Below the pieces are notes generated by a model. It made no database searches, had not been told where the DNA came from, and was given only the letters and a program-made list of their open reading frames with translations. The position numbers and the translations under genes are program-made. 64,000 bases of DNA from contig NZ_CP032869.1 of the NCBI RefSeq assembly GCF_003576455.2, positions 7,085,107 to 7,149,106 of the forward strand, written 5' to 3'. Positions 41,031 through 49,723 of this stretch are shown here, piece after piece; within the stretch, counting starts at the first letter, position 1, and each line of letters begins with the position of its first letter. Origin of the DNA: Mucilaginibacter celer. GTDB taxonomy: Bacteria > Bacteroidota > Bacteroidia > Sphingobacteriales > Sphingobacteriaceae.

Positions 41031-42506
41031 ATGTCTCGCCAACACAAAGCTTTAATTATAGGTGCCGGAATAGCAGGTATTGCAACAGCCATTAGGCTTG
41101 CAATTAAAGGTTACCAGGTTGAAGTTTACGAAGCCAACAGCTATCCCGGAGGCAAGCTAAGCCAGTTTACTCAGAGTGGATACCGTTTTGATGCCGGGCC
41201 AAGCCTGTTTACCATGCCGCAATATATTGATGAACTTTTCAGGTTGGCAGGTAAAGAACCGTCGCAATATTTTCGATATCAGCAATTGGATGAGGTTTGC
41301 CGGTATTTTTATGAGGACGGCACCAGGTTAACAGCTTACGCGGATGCCGACAGGTTTGCAAGCGAGGTAAGCGAAAAAACTAATGAGCCGTCAAGCTCTG
41401 TCGACCACTATTTTAAAAAAAGCGGCATTATCTACAATATTACCAATCACGTTTTCCTTGAGCGTTCCCTTCATCTACTTAAAACATATTTACGTTGGGA
41501 TACTTTTAAATCGATATTAAGGTTTGGTAAAATAGATCCTTTCCGTACCATGCACAAGGCTAACGAAAGCTTTTTTAAGGATGCCCGTATGGTGCAGTTT
41601 TTTGACAGGTATGCTACTTACAACGGTTCCAACCCTTACAGCGCACCGGCTACACTAAACGTGATCCCGCATTTGGAACAGCATTTCGGCGCTTATTTCC
41701 CGGAGGGAGGGATGTACAGTATTACCGATAGCCTGGTACAACTGGCAGAAGGTTTAGGTGTAAAGTTTCATTACAATAGTAAAGTTGATGAGATAGTTTT
41801 AGATGGCCGGATTGCGAAAGGTATTAAAGTAAACGGGGAAGTAATTAATGCTGATGCAGTACTATCCAACATGGATGTGTGGTTTACCTACCACCGTTTG
41901 CTCAATAAATATCCGCAGCTAAAACCTCAAAAAATACTAAGCCAGGAACGCAGCAGTTCGGCATTGATATTTTATTGGGGCATTAAAAAACAGTTTATGC
42001 AACTCGATCTGCATAATATATTTTTCAGCGCCGATTATGAGGCGGAGTTTGATGCCATATGGAAGGATAAAAGTATTTATCACGACCCTACAGTGTATCT
42101 TAATATCAGTTCGAAATATAAAACTGATGACGCACCGGAGGGATGTGAAAACTGGTTCACGATGATCAATGTGCCTGCAAATACCGGGCAGGATTGGGGT
42201 AAGTTTATAACCGAAGCCAGGAAAGATATATTGAACAAGCTGAGTCGTTTACTCGGTGAAGATATCAGCAAATTAATTGTTTGCGAAAGCATTCTTGATC
42301 CCCGTAGCATTGAAAGCCGTACCTCATCGTACCAGGGTTCATTATACGGAACAAGTTCAAATAGCCAGTTTGCCGCTTTTTTGAGGCATGCTAATCAATC
42401 ATCAAAAATTAAAGGATTATATTTTTGCGGAGGAAGTGTACATCCGGGGGGCGGGATCCCGCTTTGTTTGTTATCGGCGAAGATAGTGAGCGAAATGCTG
42501 CCATAA
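41031..42506 (+). CDS. crtD: Carotenoid 3,4-desaturase, CrtD/CrtI family
   Basis: A 491-residue FAD amine-oxidase-fold enzyme. The ATG at 41031 gives the dinucleotide-binding N-terminus SRQHKALIIGAGIAGIATAI; the ORF's upstream ATG at 41010 adds seven residues without support. The segments YEANSYPGGKLS and GYRFDAGPSLFTMP match the Bacteroidota CrtD type better than the phytoene-desaturase CrtI type, so I favour 1-hydroxycarotenoid 3,4-desaturase. The C-terminus has the flavin-binding SVHPGGGIPLCLLSAKI. Cluster neighbours crtW and cruF support a carotenoid role. CrtI remains an alternative. Confidence 0.82.
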   Translation: MSRQHKALIIGAGIAGIATAIRLAIKGYQVEVYEANSYPGGKLSQFTQSGYRFDAGPSLFTMPQYIDELFRLAGKEPSQYFRYQQLDEVCRYFYEDGTRLTAYADADRFASEVSEKTNEPSSSVDHYFKKSGIIYNITNHVFLERSLHLLKTYLRWDTFKSILRFGKIDPFRTMHKANESFFKDARMVQFFDRYATYNGSNPYSAPATLNVIPHLEQHFGAYFPEGGMYSITDSLVQLAEGLGVKFHYNSKVDEIVLDGRIAKGIKVNGEVINADAVLSNMDVWFTYHRLLNKYPQLKPQKILSQERSSSALIFYWGIKKQFMQLDLHNIFFSADYEAEFDAIWKDKSIYHDPTVYLNISSKYKTDDAPEGCENWFTMINVPANTGQDWGKFITEARKDILNKLSRLLGEDISKLIVCESILDPRSIESRTSSYQGSLYGTSSNSQFAAFLRHANQSSKIKGLYFCGGSVHPGGGIPLCLLSAKIVSEMLP

Positions 42507-42510
42507 AAAA

Positions 42511-42534
42511 GGTGCTCGTGAAGACACGGGCACC
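42511..42534 (+). terminator. Hairpin after crtD
   Basis: GGTGCTCGTG and CACGGGCACC form a 10-bp stem with one wobble around a 4-nt loop. The T run after it is weak, so termination is uncertain. Confidence 0.4.
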
Positions 42535-42570
42535 AGGGAGGATATTCTTTTATCAGGAACTTATACGCCA

Positions 42571-42606
42571 GGCAAACTCCCCCTTCAGGGGGCCGGGGGG
42601 CTCACC
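42571..42606. repeat. GC-rich hairpin repeat overlapping the hemH stop
   Basis: ACTCCCCCTTCAGGGGG followed by CCGGGGGGCTCACC resembles other short C/G-run repeats in the window. The last six hemH codons and the TGA stop at 42585 lie inside it. Confidence 0.5.
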
Positions 42607-43610
42607 ATCCCAGCCAAAGCCTCAATAAACTTAGGCGAATCGTTCAAACTCTCTACTAACTGCACATGTTCGCCGCCTAAGGATTTAAATTCATCACCAT
42701 ACTCGGTAGTAACCTCGTAAATGGTTTCCAAACAGTCCGCCACAAAGGCAGGGCAAAATACCAGCAGGCGTTTTTTACCTTCGTTGGCCAGTTTAGCTAC
42801 AATTTCGCTGGTGTAAGGCTGCACCCATGGGTCGTTACCGAGGCGAGATTGGAAGCAAATGGTGTACTTTTCTTTCGGGATATTCAGTTTTTCGGCGATA
42901 AGCTTAGCTGTATGGTGCGATTGCGCCGAATAGCAAAACCTGTTGACATCGGTAAGCGTTTCGCAACAGCTTGATGATTTAAGGCAATGATTATGCGTAT
43001 GGTCGGCTTTTACCAACTGGCGTTGCGGCAAACCGTGGAAACTGAACAAAACATGATCGTAAGTTTCCGGGTTATATTTCAGCGCGTTATCAGCAAATGT
43101 TTCAATCATCAGTTCGTTATCATGAAACGAATTGATAAAACTGATATTAGGCGATGTTGGCCATTTACCAACCAGGCCCATGATCTTTTCATAAACTGAA
43201 CCGGTACTTGCCGAGGCGTATTGCGGAAACATCGGGATAACCTGGATCTCTTCAACCAGTGCGGTCTTTAACCTTTCTAAAGCCGATTCGATAGATGGTT
43301 TTTGGTAGCGCATGGCCAACTCAACCATATATTCATCGCCAAGGCGTTCCTGCAAAGCTTTTTGTTGGAGAAGGCTATAGTGCAAAAGCGGTGAACCTGT
43401 TTTGGGATCCCAGATAGCCTGGTATAATTTTGCCGATTTTGGTGAGCGGAATGGAGTGATGATCCCCCGTACTAAAAGTGTGCGAGCTATCGGATTGATA
43501 TCAATAACCCGTGGGTCCATCAAAAATTCGTCGAGATAACGCTTAACATCTGCTGTAGAGGGGCTATCCGGCGTACCCAGATTAACCAGTAAAATTCCTT
43601 TTTTAGCCAT
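42585..43610 (-). CDS. hemH: Ferrochelatase
   Basis: Inserts iron into protoporphyrin IX, the last step of haem synthesis. The start at 43610 gives MAKKGILLVNLGTPDSP, the family N-terminus; the ORF's earlier ATG at 43634 is rejected. The 341-residue length is normal. Family signatures include the FSFHGLPQRQL metal-binding His segment and CPAFVADCLETIYE near the end. The C-terminus VSPPAP and stop codon are contributed by an extragenic-type repeat. Confidence 0.93.
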   Translation of the reverse strand: MAKKGILLVNLGTPDSPSTADVKRYLDEFLMDPRVIDINPIARTLLVRGIITPFRSPKSAKLYQAIWDPKTGSPLLHYSLLQQKALQERLGDEYMVELAMRYQKPSIESALERLKTALVEEIQVIPMFPQYASASTGSVYEKIMGLVGKWPTSPNISFINSFHDNELMIETFADNALKYNPETYDHVLFSFHGLPQRQLVKADHTHNHCLKSSSCCETLTDVNRFCYSAQSHHTAKLIAEKLNIPKEKYTICFQSRLGNDPWVQPYTSEIVAKLANEGKKRLLVFCPAFVADCLETIYEVTTEYGDEFKSLGGEHVQLVESLNDSPKFIEALAGMVSPPAP

Positions 43611-43702
43611 AATTATCAGCCACAAAAGTAGCAAAAAAAGGGTGGGGAATTGTGATGTTGGTCACAAATTACAAAATTGTGAATGAACTCTGATTGGCTT
43701 TC

Positions 43703-43832
43703 GTCTGAACCGGGATTTGGGGGGATTAGTAGGATTTATGGATTTTTTTGGAAGGGAAAGGAGATAACTTAGAGCTTTGGAACACCCAAAATCCTGCCCA
43801 TCCCAAAAATCTCCCCAAATCCCGGTTCAGAC
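43703..43832. repeat. GTCTGAAC-bounded palindromic element
   Basis: Arms at 43703-43727 and 43808-43832 match as inverted repeats with one mismatch in 25 and begin GTCTGAACCGGGATTTGGGG. The stem continues with less perfect pairing. A second member at 34314-35854 is split by the IS3 element. It overlaps the end of crtW and supplies its stop codon. Confidence 0.8.
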
Positions 43833-44498
43833 CTTCCTCCACAACTTCCACCACGGCACACCCGGCGCTTCGTGGTGTTCATAATGATAGCCAAAAAAGT
43901 AACAGCTAAAAAAAGCAACGAGATGATTACGCCGCTGACTCCGGGCAAAGTGTTTGTTATCGTGCTCGCCTTTATGCGGCTGATAAGTGCCGAAATAAAA
44001 TAGCTGCAATGTACTTAGCAGAGAAGGCACTACCCAAAACATGATGAGATTTTGCTGCGGGATCCGTAGCTTTAAAATATTGAAAATAATGGCCATCGCC
44101 ACAATTTGCCATACCGACAGGTAATTGCGGATAAACTGCACATACCAGCGCCAAAAACCACTCTCGTGATAGTCGGGATCGTCGGTAGTATGTACATGAT
44201 TATGATGTTGATGATGTTTGGTGTACAATTTAGGATACCAGAACGATGCATACAGAAAAGTACACAAATACCCCACAAAATCATTTACGCTTTTTACCGG
44301 CGAAACAGTATGATGCATAGCATCATGAGCCGTAATGAATAAGCCCGTGTACAAATGCATTTGCACTAAAACCATTAAATAAACCAGCGGATTGGCGAAG
44401 CTGAACGGCCATCTCATTAACAAAATTATACTTGTTGCCCAGCAGCCAATAACCAACAGGGCAACAAACAAACCGGTGTGTGAGGGGCTTTTTTGCAT
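43827..44498 (-). CDS. crtW: Carotenoid 4-ketolase, CrtW family
   Basis: Adds a 4-keto group to the beta-ionone ring of a carotenoid; membrane di-iron enzyme with oxygen. The 223-residue protein has about four membrane segments and the His boxes H58-H63 (HDAMHH), H95-H99 (HHQHH) and H205-H209 (YHYEHH), plus the family's LFYFGTYQPHKG and end VPWWKLW. The final Val codon and TGA stop come from the GTCTGAAC palindrome. It lies 30 nt after ispH, probably in the same transcript. Confidence 0.9.
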   Translation of the reverse strand: MQKSPSHTGLFVALLVIGCWATSIILLMRWPFSFANPLVYLMVLVQMHLYTGLFITAHDAMHHTVSPVKSVNDFVGYLCTFLYASFWYPKLYTKHHQHHNHVHTTDDPDYHESGFWRWYVQFIRNYLSVWQIVAMAIIFNILKLRIPQQNLIMFWVVPSLLSTLQLFYFGTYQPHKGEHDNKHFARSQRRNHLVAFFSCYFFGYHYEHHEAPGVPWWKLWRKV

Positions 44499-44528
44499 GT
44501 GATTGATTAAACGGCAAAAAGTGTGCTG

Positions 44529-45380
44529 TTAAAAATTTTCCAAAGCGGCTTTTACATCCTGCATCAGCCACATAGGGGTGGAGGTTGCACCGGCAATGCC
44601 AACGGTATCGTTAGGTGAAAAAAGGTTTTTATCCAGCTCATCAACCGACGATACAAAGTAAGTATCGGGATTATGCTTCCGACAAACCTCGAACAGTACC
44701 TTTCCATTGGATGATTTTTTGCCCGATACAAAAACTATTTTGTTAAAGCGGGTTGCAAATTTAGGCAGGTCTTTATCTCGGTTGCTTACCTGGCGGCAAA
44801 TAGTATCGTTAGCTTTTAAATCGTATCCGCGGGCAATTAACTCATCTTTTACCGAGTAGAATTTCTCCATACTCTTGGTAGTTTGGCTGTAAAGGGTAAT
44901 GTTGTGCGGCAGTTCGATATTATCCAATTCGGCAATATCCTGAAAAACGATGGCCTCGTTGTTGGTTTGTCCTTCCAGACCAATAACCTCAGCATGGCCA
45001 TGCTTGCCGAATATCAGGATGTTCTCCTTGGCATCGTACGATGTTTTGATGCGGTTTTGCAGTTTAAGCACCACCGGGCAGGATGCATCAATAAGGGTGA
45101 TATTATTCTCTAAAGCCGTACGGTAGGTATCAGGCGCTTCGCCATGGGCGCGGATGAGTACTTTCTCGTTGCGGAGATCTTTCAGCGCGTCATGCTCTAT
45201 AATACGAAGGCCTTTGGCTTTCAGGCGTTCTACCTCTTCATCGTTATGTACAATATCGCCCAGGCAATACAGGTAGCCGTCCTCTTCCAAAATCTCCTCG
45301 GCCATATCAATGGCATAAACCACCCCGAAGCAAAAGCCCGAATCCTGATCGATAGTAACCTTTAATTGATAATCTCCCAT
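44529..45380 (-). CDS. ispH: 4-hydroxy-3-methylbut-2-enyl diphosphate reductase
   Basis: Last enzyme of the MEP pathway, giving IPP and DMAPP, the carotenoid precursors. The 283-residue protein binds a 4Fe-4S cluster by C17 (GFCFGV), C101 (IDASCPVV) and C195 (DTICRQV), all present. Family motifs IRAHGEAP and SQTTKS are also there. Placement before crtW fits isoprenoid supply for the pigment. Confidence 0.96.
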   Translation of the reverse strand: MGDYQLKVTIDQDSGFCFGVVYAIDMAEEILEEDGYLYCLGDIVHNDEEVERLKAKGLRIIEHDALKDLRNEKVLIRAHGEAPDTYRTALENNITLIDASCPVVLKLQNRIKTSYDAKENILIFGKHGHAEVIGLEGQTNNEAIVFQDIAELDNIELPHNITLYSQTTKSMEKFYSVKDELIARGYDLKANDTICRQVSNRDKDLPKFATRFNKIVFVSGKKSSNGKVLFEVCRKHNPDTYFVSSVDELDKNLFSPNDTVGIAGATSTPMWLMQDVKAALENF

Positions 45381-45458
45381 GGTGTTGCAAATTTACAGCA
45401 TTTTAAATGGATGGCGGTAATGGTTGAGGGGATTTTTTGTATTGGTGTGATTGTGATT

Positions 45459-46619
45459 CTACAATTCCATCTTTTCTGTTATCCTTAATAGGTATTCAAT
45501 TTTTTCCCTTATTAGAGATCTCATACTTCCGTTTTCAATTGCTTTCCACGCCTCATATTTGTCCCAATTATCAAATGGGGAATCTATTTTCTCAAACATT
45601 GGCCACCACAGGCTTGATTTAAATAGGTTGCTTCTAATTTGCTTAAATTCTTCCGTTATCTTTAATGGTAATTTTTCGGGATTACTTTTAACTGTAAAGC
45701 CGTAAGTGAGGGCTTTATTTTTATTTTGAAATTGAAATCCTATCATTAAATACTTCCATTCATCTTTACTAAACCAAAAGCCGGTATAGTTATCTTTAAA
45801 GTCGACATTGTTGTGATAAATTAATCCTAACTCGGTGGCAACAATAACAAGTTCTTCGCTTAGTTTTTCTGTCAATTTAAATAAAGAATGCCTAAGATTG
45901 TCTGCGATTATAAATGAAGCTTCGAAGTTCGATGCTAACAGGGTGTAGAGTTCGTCCGCCATAGTATCATTAAGTGTTTGATTGGTAAGATATTTTATCA
46001 GGTTTAGATATTGAGTTATCGATTCCCGTATAATTGGAAGTATTGCAACTTCTTTTCTGCATTGCTCAAGCCATTCAATTATATGATGGGCATACGAATA
46101 ACATTTAAAATCGATATCAATTGACAGTTCATTTTGACTTAAATTGCTTGGTTTATTACCTTCAAGGGTTAAATAAATAAAATCTGCCTTTGGTGAATAA
46201 TTGCGGTAACGATATAGCTGGTTAACCTGGTCTCCCGCATAGATTTTGTTTTCAATTATTATTTGATGATTGTGCTTGTCGGTTATAACAATATCAATTC
46301 GTCCTCCTTCCGTGCCATTTTCTCTAATAAAGCCGGTATGTTTTTCAATTTCTACCTTACAGCTTTCAGAATCTATCGGATTGTTCTTGTAGCAAAATGA
46401 TTTTAAAAATAGCTTCAAAAATTTATCTTTTTGCCCATGACTACCATTGGGACTTAGTAATTCGGCTAAAAAAGCAGAGTGCATCCGTACTTCGGATGAT
46501 TCGAGTTTAAGGATCCTGAAAACATTAAAGTTTTCGCCGGTGAGTTCGTTAATCTTTTTATATCGATCATTCAGCGCTTTAACCTGATCAAGTAAGTGTT
46601 TGAGTTTAAAAATTTCCAT
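45459..46619 (-). CDS. PD-(D/E)XK nuclease family protein
   Basis: A 386-residue protein with the PD-(D/E)XK core: D109 in GGRIDIVIT and E123, K125 in IIIENKIYAGDQ. The N-terminus (RILKLESSEVRMHSAFLAEL) matches the group of small Bacteroidota nucleases found near defence or mobile genes. It stands between cruF and ispH with gaps of 80 nt on both sides. Whether it is a restriction, abortive-infection or repair enzyme is not visible. AT content is higher than neighbours by eye, in line with acquisition. Confidence 0.75.
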   Translation of the reverse strand: MEIFKLKHLLDQVKALNDRYKKINELTGENFNVFRILKLESSEVRMHSAFLAELLSPNGSHGQKDKFLKLFLKSFCYKNNPIDSESCKVEIEKHTGFIRENGTEGGRIDIVITDKHNHQIIIENKIYAGDQVNQLYRYRNYSPKADFIYLTLEGNKPSNLSQNELSIDIDFKCYSYAHHIIEWLEQCRKEVAILPIIRESITQYLNLIKYLTNQTLNDTMADELYTLLASNFEASFIIADNLRHSLFKLTEKLSEELVIVATELGLIYHNNVDFKDNYTGFWFSKDEWKYLMIGFQFQNKNKALTYGFTVKSNPEKLPLKITEEFKQIRSNLFKSSLWWPMFEKIDSPFDNWDKYEAWKAIENGSMRSLIREKIEYLLRITEKMEL

Positions 46620-46699
46620 TGTGAGGGCTTAGTTAAGCAAGTAAGCCTAATTGGACGACAATTGCAATAGGTGTTTTAACCTATTAGATATAGCTAACA

Positions 46700-47344
46700 C
46701 TAATACACAAAATTCAACACCGCAAAAAACACAAACTGCGTCACCAGCAAAACCGTTGCAACCACGCTCTGCCGCTTAAACTCAAACTTCTCAAAAACAA
46801 AAAGCAATAAAGCACTTACCAAAAACCAGCATACATAGTTTTTCACCGGGATAATACCGCCCGTCCAATGCCAATAATCAAAGCGTATGGCTATGGGTTC
46901 TATCAATACATCGAGCAGGGTTAAGATGGTAGCCCCGGTTATGATCCTTAAATATTTATTTTCAATCCGGCTCCGCTTTAATGTAACCCCGGTTGCATAA
47001 ACCAGCAGAAACCAGTTTACGCCTATCATTAACGGTACCTCAAATAATTTTGAGCCCAAAGTGCCGCCATAGTTATAGTTGCCAAATAATAAACCGGTAT
47101 GCACACCAATGCACTCGGCAATAAATCCGGAGGCTGCTATGATCAGCGCGAAGCCTATAAAATTATTATTCCGTTCATCATGACTGTAAATAATCACGCC
47201 CAGCATCAGCAACAAATGCCAATGCACCAGGGCCATGAACAATACGATTAGCGAAGGGATAATAAACCCGATAAGCCCCACCAAATGGAAAAGCAGAATA
47301 ATGATAACACAAATCCTCGTTTTATTTGATAGCAGCGCGCTCAT
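46700..47344 (-). CDS. cruF: Carotenoid 1,2-hydratase, CruF-like (PF04240)
   Basis: A 214-residue membrane protein of the CruF/carotenoid-biosynthesis family, which adds water across the terminal psi-end double bond. About seven hydrophobic segments are seen, with the family's CIGVHTGLLFGNYNYG, LLDVLIEPIAI and YWHWTGGIIPVKNYVCWF. I set the start at 47344, where the ATG overlaps the glycosyltransferase stop (ATGA); the ORF extends 6 codons further. This tight coupling supports a shared pathway with that gene. Confidence 0.85.
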   Translation of the reverse strand: MSALLSNKTRICVIIILLFHLVGLIGFIIPSLIVLFMALVHWHLLLMLGVIIYSHDERNNNFIGFALIIAASGFIAECIGVHTGLLFGNYNYGGTLGSKLFEVPLMIGVNWFLLVYATGVTLKRSRIENKYLRIITGATILTLLDVLIEPIAIRFDYWHWTGGIIPVKNYVCWFLVSALLLFVFEKFEFKRQSVVATVLLVTQFVFFAVLNFVY

Positions 47345-48429
47345 ATTTTTCGCCCTTTCCACATGTTGGTTTTGGTTAAATGTTTCTGAATAGATACAAT
47401 TGCCACTACCAGCAAATTAAACATTTGAAAAGGGTGCAACAAAATATTCAGTCCCGCTTTTTGCCCGGCCGAAAGCGAGATCATGATCCGTGTTAACAAA
47501 ATCAAACCCGTGGTAAACAGGATGAGTGGCAGGTTAAGCGTGGTTAAAATAAAAAGCGGTCCGCCGATGACGAGCGTAATGTATATCAAAAAGCCGATGA
47601 TACTATAATTAAAAGCCGCCAAAAAGTTTTTACTGAAACCATTGATAGCCTCATTATATCCATGGTACATGCGGCAGCTGATCATGCCGTTAGCCAACAA
47701 GGCTTCGCCGTTATAGTTTTCGGCTTTAATGAGGCGCATAATCTCTACATCTTCTACCACTTTGTTTTTAACCGCTTTGTGCCATTGGTGTTTATGATAA
47801 ACGGCGGCATCAAACAGCATAAACTGTCCGCTGGCTGCGGCCACCGAAGCGTTTTTTACCAGGTACACCAAACGCAGTGGGAGCAGGTTAAGCAGGATGT
47901 AATGCATTAATGGCACCACAGCATTCTCGCCCAGGGTTAGCATGGTTTGATTGGTGAACAGACTTAGTAAACCCAACTGATGCAGGTGCATACGGTGTAC
48001 GGCGCTGTTGATCAGTTTTACCTCTACTTGCTCATCGGCATCTAAAAATAACAGGTATTTCCCAGTGGCTTGTTTTGCCAGCTGATGGCAGGCGTAGTTT
48101 TTACCAATCCAGCCATCCGGAAGCCGGCCTCCTTTAATAACCTTGAACAGGGGGTGGGCAGCCGCGAAATCTGCGCACACTTTATAAGTATCATCGCCCG
48201 AGTCATCATCATAAATAATAACCTCGTAGTTTTTATAGTCCTGTTGATGAATGGATTGCAACAGGGGGAGGATATTGCCGGCTTCGTTGCGCGCCGGGAT
48301 TAGGATGGATACTTTATCGGTATAGTATTTGCCAATATGCGGCAGCTTTGGGTTGGAGATATAATTGAACAGTGTAACCGCAAACCTAAGAATGATAAAA
48401 AACAGGGTTATTAAAATAGCTATTGTCAC
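47341..48429 (-). CDS. Family 2 glycosyltransferase (carotenoid type)
   Basis: A 362-residue membrane glycosyltransferase. The catalytic GT-A part is at about 40-230: VSILIPARNEAGNI, IYDDDSGDDT and a DADE-type metal site (LLFLDADEQ), then a VEDVEIMRL acid motif. Several membrane spans follow. Position between cruF and an acyltransferase fits a CruC/CruG-like carotenoid hexosyltransferase. Its exact sugar and acceptor are inferred from context. Confidence 0.82.
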   Translation of the reverse strand: MTIAILITLFFIILRFAVTLFNYISNPKLPHIGKYYTDKVSILIPARNEAGNILPLLQSIHQQDYKNYEVIIYDDDSGDDTYKVCADFAAAHPLFKVIKGGRLPDGWIGKNYACHQLAKQATGKYLLFLDADEQVEVKLINSAVHRMHLHQLGLLSLFTNQTMLTLGENAVVPLMHYILLNLLPLRLVYLVKNASVAAASGQFMLFDAAVYHKHQWHKAVKNKVVEDVEIMRLIKAENYNGEALLANGMISCRMYHGYNEAINGFSKNFLAAFNYSIIGFLIYITLVIGGPLFILTTLNLPLILFTTGLILLTRIMISLSAGQKAGLNILLHPFQMFNLLVVAIVSIQKHLTKTNMWKGRKI

Positions 48430-48432
48430 TTT

Positions 48433-49065
48433 TTATATATCAAATTCGGTTTGGAGCAATTTGGATTTTTGGTAATGCTGTTGGTAAGCCTGCTGCAAAA
48501 CTGTTATATCCTTCCCCGCATAATTTCCGGTTTCGTTTTTAAGATAAACGGTTGCTGTTGGCTTTTTATGTTTAAAGTACTGAATAAAAGTTGAAGCGAA
48601 AAGCATTTGAAAATTTCCTTCCGCTTTTTCAATTATCCTCATAACGCCTTTTTCAAAGTTGATGTTTGTAACAAAGTTGGCATACAGTTTCCCCTGCGGA
48701 AACATCAAAACAAGGTTTGCCGGATCGGTTAATAACCCGGCTGCATAATCAAGCGATTGTAAGATACTTTTCGAATCTTTTTTAACCGAGAACGCGCCCA
48801 CATATTTTAAAAATTTTTCTTTTTGGGCGGTTTCTTCCAATATCATTACATGCAGTTTTTTCCTGAGCAGGATATCGTTAACACAATACAATATTAGTCC
48901 GTCCCAAAAGCTGAAATGGTTGGCAATAAGTAATATCGATTTGTTGGGATCAACAGCAATATCATTAAACAACAATTCATGAAATTCATGTTTCACTATC
49001 CGTTTGATGTAATAGTGAACTATGCGGTTCAGAAAATAGTTGTTTTTATTGTAGATCATAAACAA
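48433..49065 (-). CDS. LPLAT/PlsC-family acyltransferase, copy 1
   Basis: A 210-residue acyltransferase of the glycerol-3-phosphate group. Motif I is NHFSFWDG near residue 52, motif III is FPQGK near 124. It lacks a clear signal peptide but has hydrophobic segments for membrane contact. It starts 28 nt after the second copy and ends 3 nt before the glycosyltransferase start. Context suggests that it acylates the carotenoid glycoside, as CruD does, though PlsC activity in phospholipid synthesis is not excluded. Confidence 0.78.
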   Translation of the reverse strand: MFMIYNKNNYFLNRIVHYYIKRIVKHEFHELLFNDIAVDPNKSILLIANHFSFWDGLILYCVNDILLRKKLHVMILEETAQKEKFLKYVGAFSVKKDSKSILQSLDYAAGLLTDPANLVLMFPQGKLYANFVTNINFEKGVMRIIEKAEGNFQMLFASTFIQYFKHKKPTATVYLKNETGNYAGKDITVLQQAYQQHYQKSKLLQTEFDI

Positions 49066-49093
49066 ATACGAATGTATGGCATATTGACGGCAA

Positions 49094-49717
49094 TCAATGC
49101 TCCATATTGATCTGGTTTTTCAACGCCTGTTGATGGGCTGCGTTAATGTTTTCTTTCAACTGCTCAAAAGTAAGTTCGGTGGCAACGCCCAAATCAAACA
49201 GATGGATGTATGCCCGCGGTTTCAGGCTTTCAAAATAATCAATCAAAATACAATGGTACACAACCTGGCAGGGGCCTTTAACCTGCTGCATCAGTTTATA
49301 CACACCTTTCTCCACATGAATATGTGTTTCATGATTGGAAAATAGTTCACCCTGCGGAAATATCACAATCAGATTATCCGGCTGATCCAAAATACCAGCC
49401 GAGTAGGTGAGCGATTCCAGCATCGCTCTCGATCCTTTCTGGATAGAATAAGCGCCTATATAACGCAGGTAACTCCGCTGATCAAACTGATCCTGCTGCA
49501 TCATTACATAGTACTGTTTTTTAAGGTTGAAAACCGCCGTCCAGTTGGCAATAAAACCGTCCCACCAGCTAAAGTGGTTGCTCAGCAACAATATCGAATG
49601 ACCGGGGCGCGGCTCAAAAGGCTGTACATTAAGCTCCTTAAAATTACGGCTTATCCACCACCGCACGTAAGTGATATACAATTTACTCCAAAACTTCTTT
49701 TTGCGCGACGGAACCAT
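49094..49717 (-). CDS. LPLAT/PlsC-family acyltransferase, copy 2
   Basis: A 207-residue paralog of the next gene. Motif I is NHFSWWDG near residue 52 and motif III is FPQGE near 125. The N-terminus is basic (SRKKKFWSKLYITYVRWWIS), typical of a membrane-bound LPLAT. It lies 6 nt after the alpha/beta hydrolase. Two copies side by side suggest different acyl or acceptor preferences. Confidence 0.78.
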   Translation of the reverse strand: MVPSRKKKFWSKLYITYVRWWISRNFKELNVQPFEPRPGHSILLLSNHFSWWDGFIANWTAVFNLKKQYYVMMQQDQFDQRSYLRYIGAYSIQKGSRAMLESLTYSAGILDQPDNLIVIFPQGELFSNHETHIHVEKGVYKLMQQVKGPCQVVYHCILIDYFESLKPRAYIHLFDLGVATELTFEQLKENINAAHQQALKNQINMEH

Positions 49718-49723
49718 TTTTTT

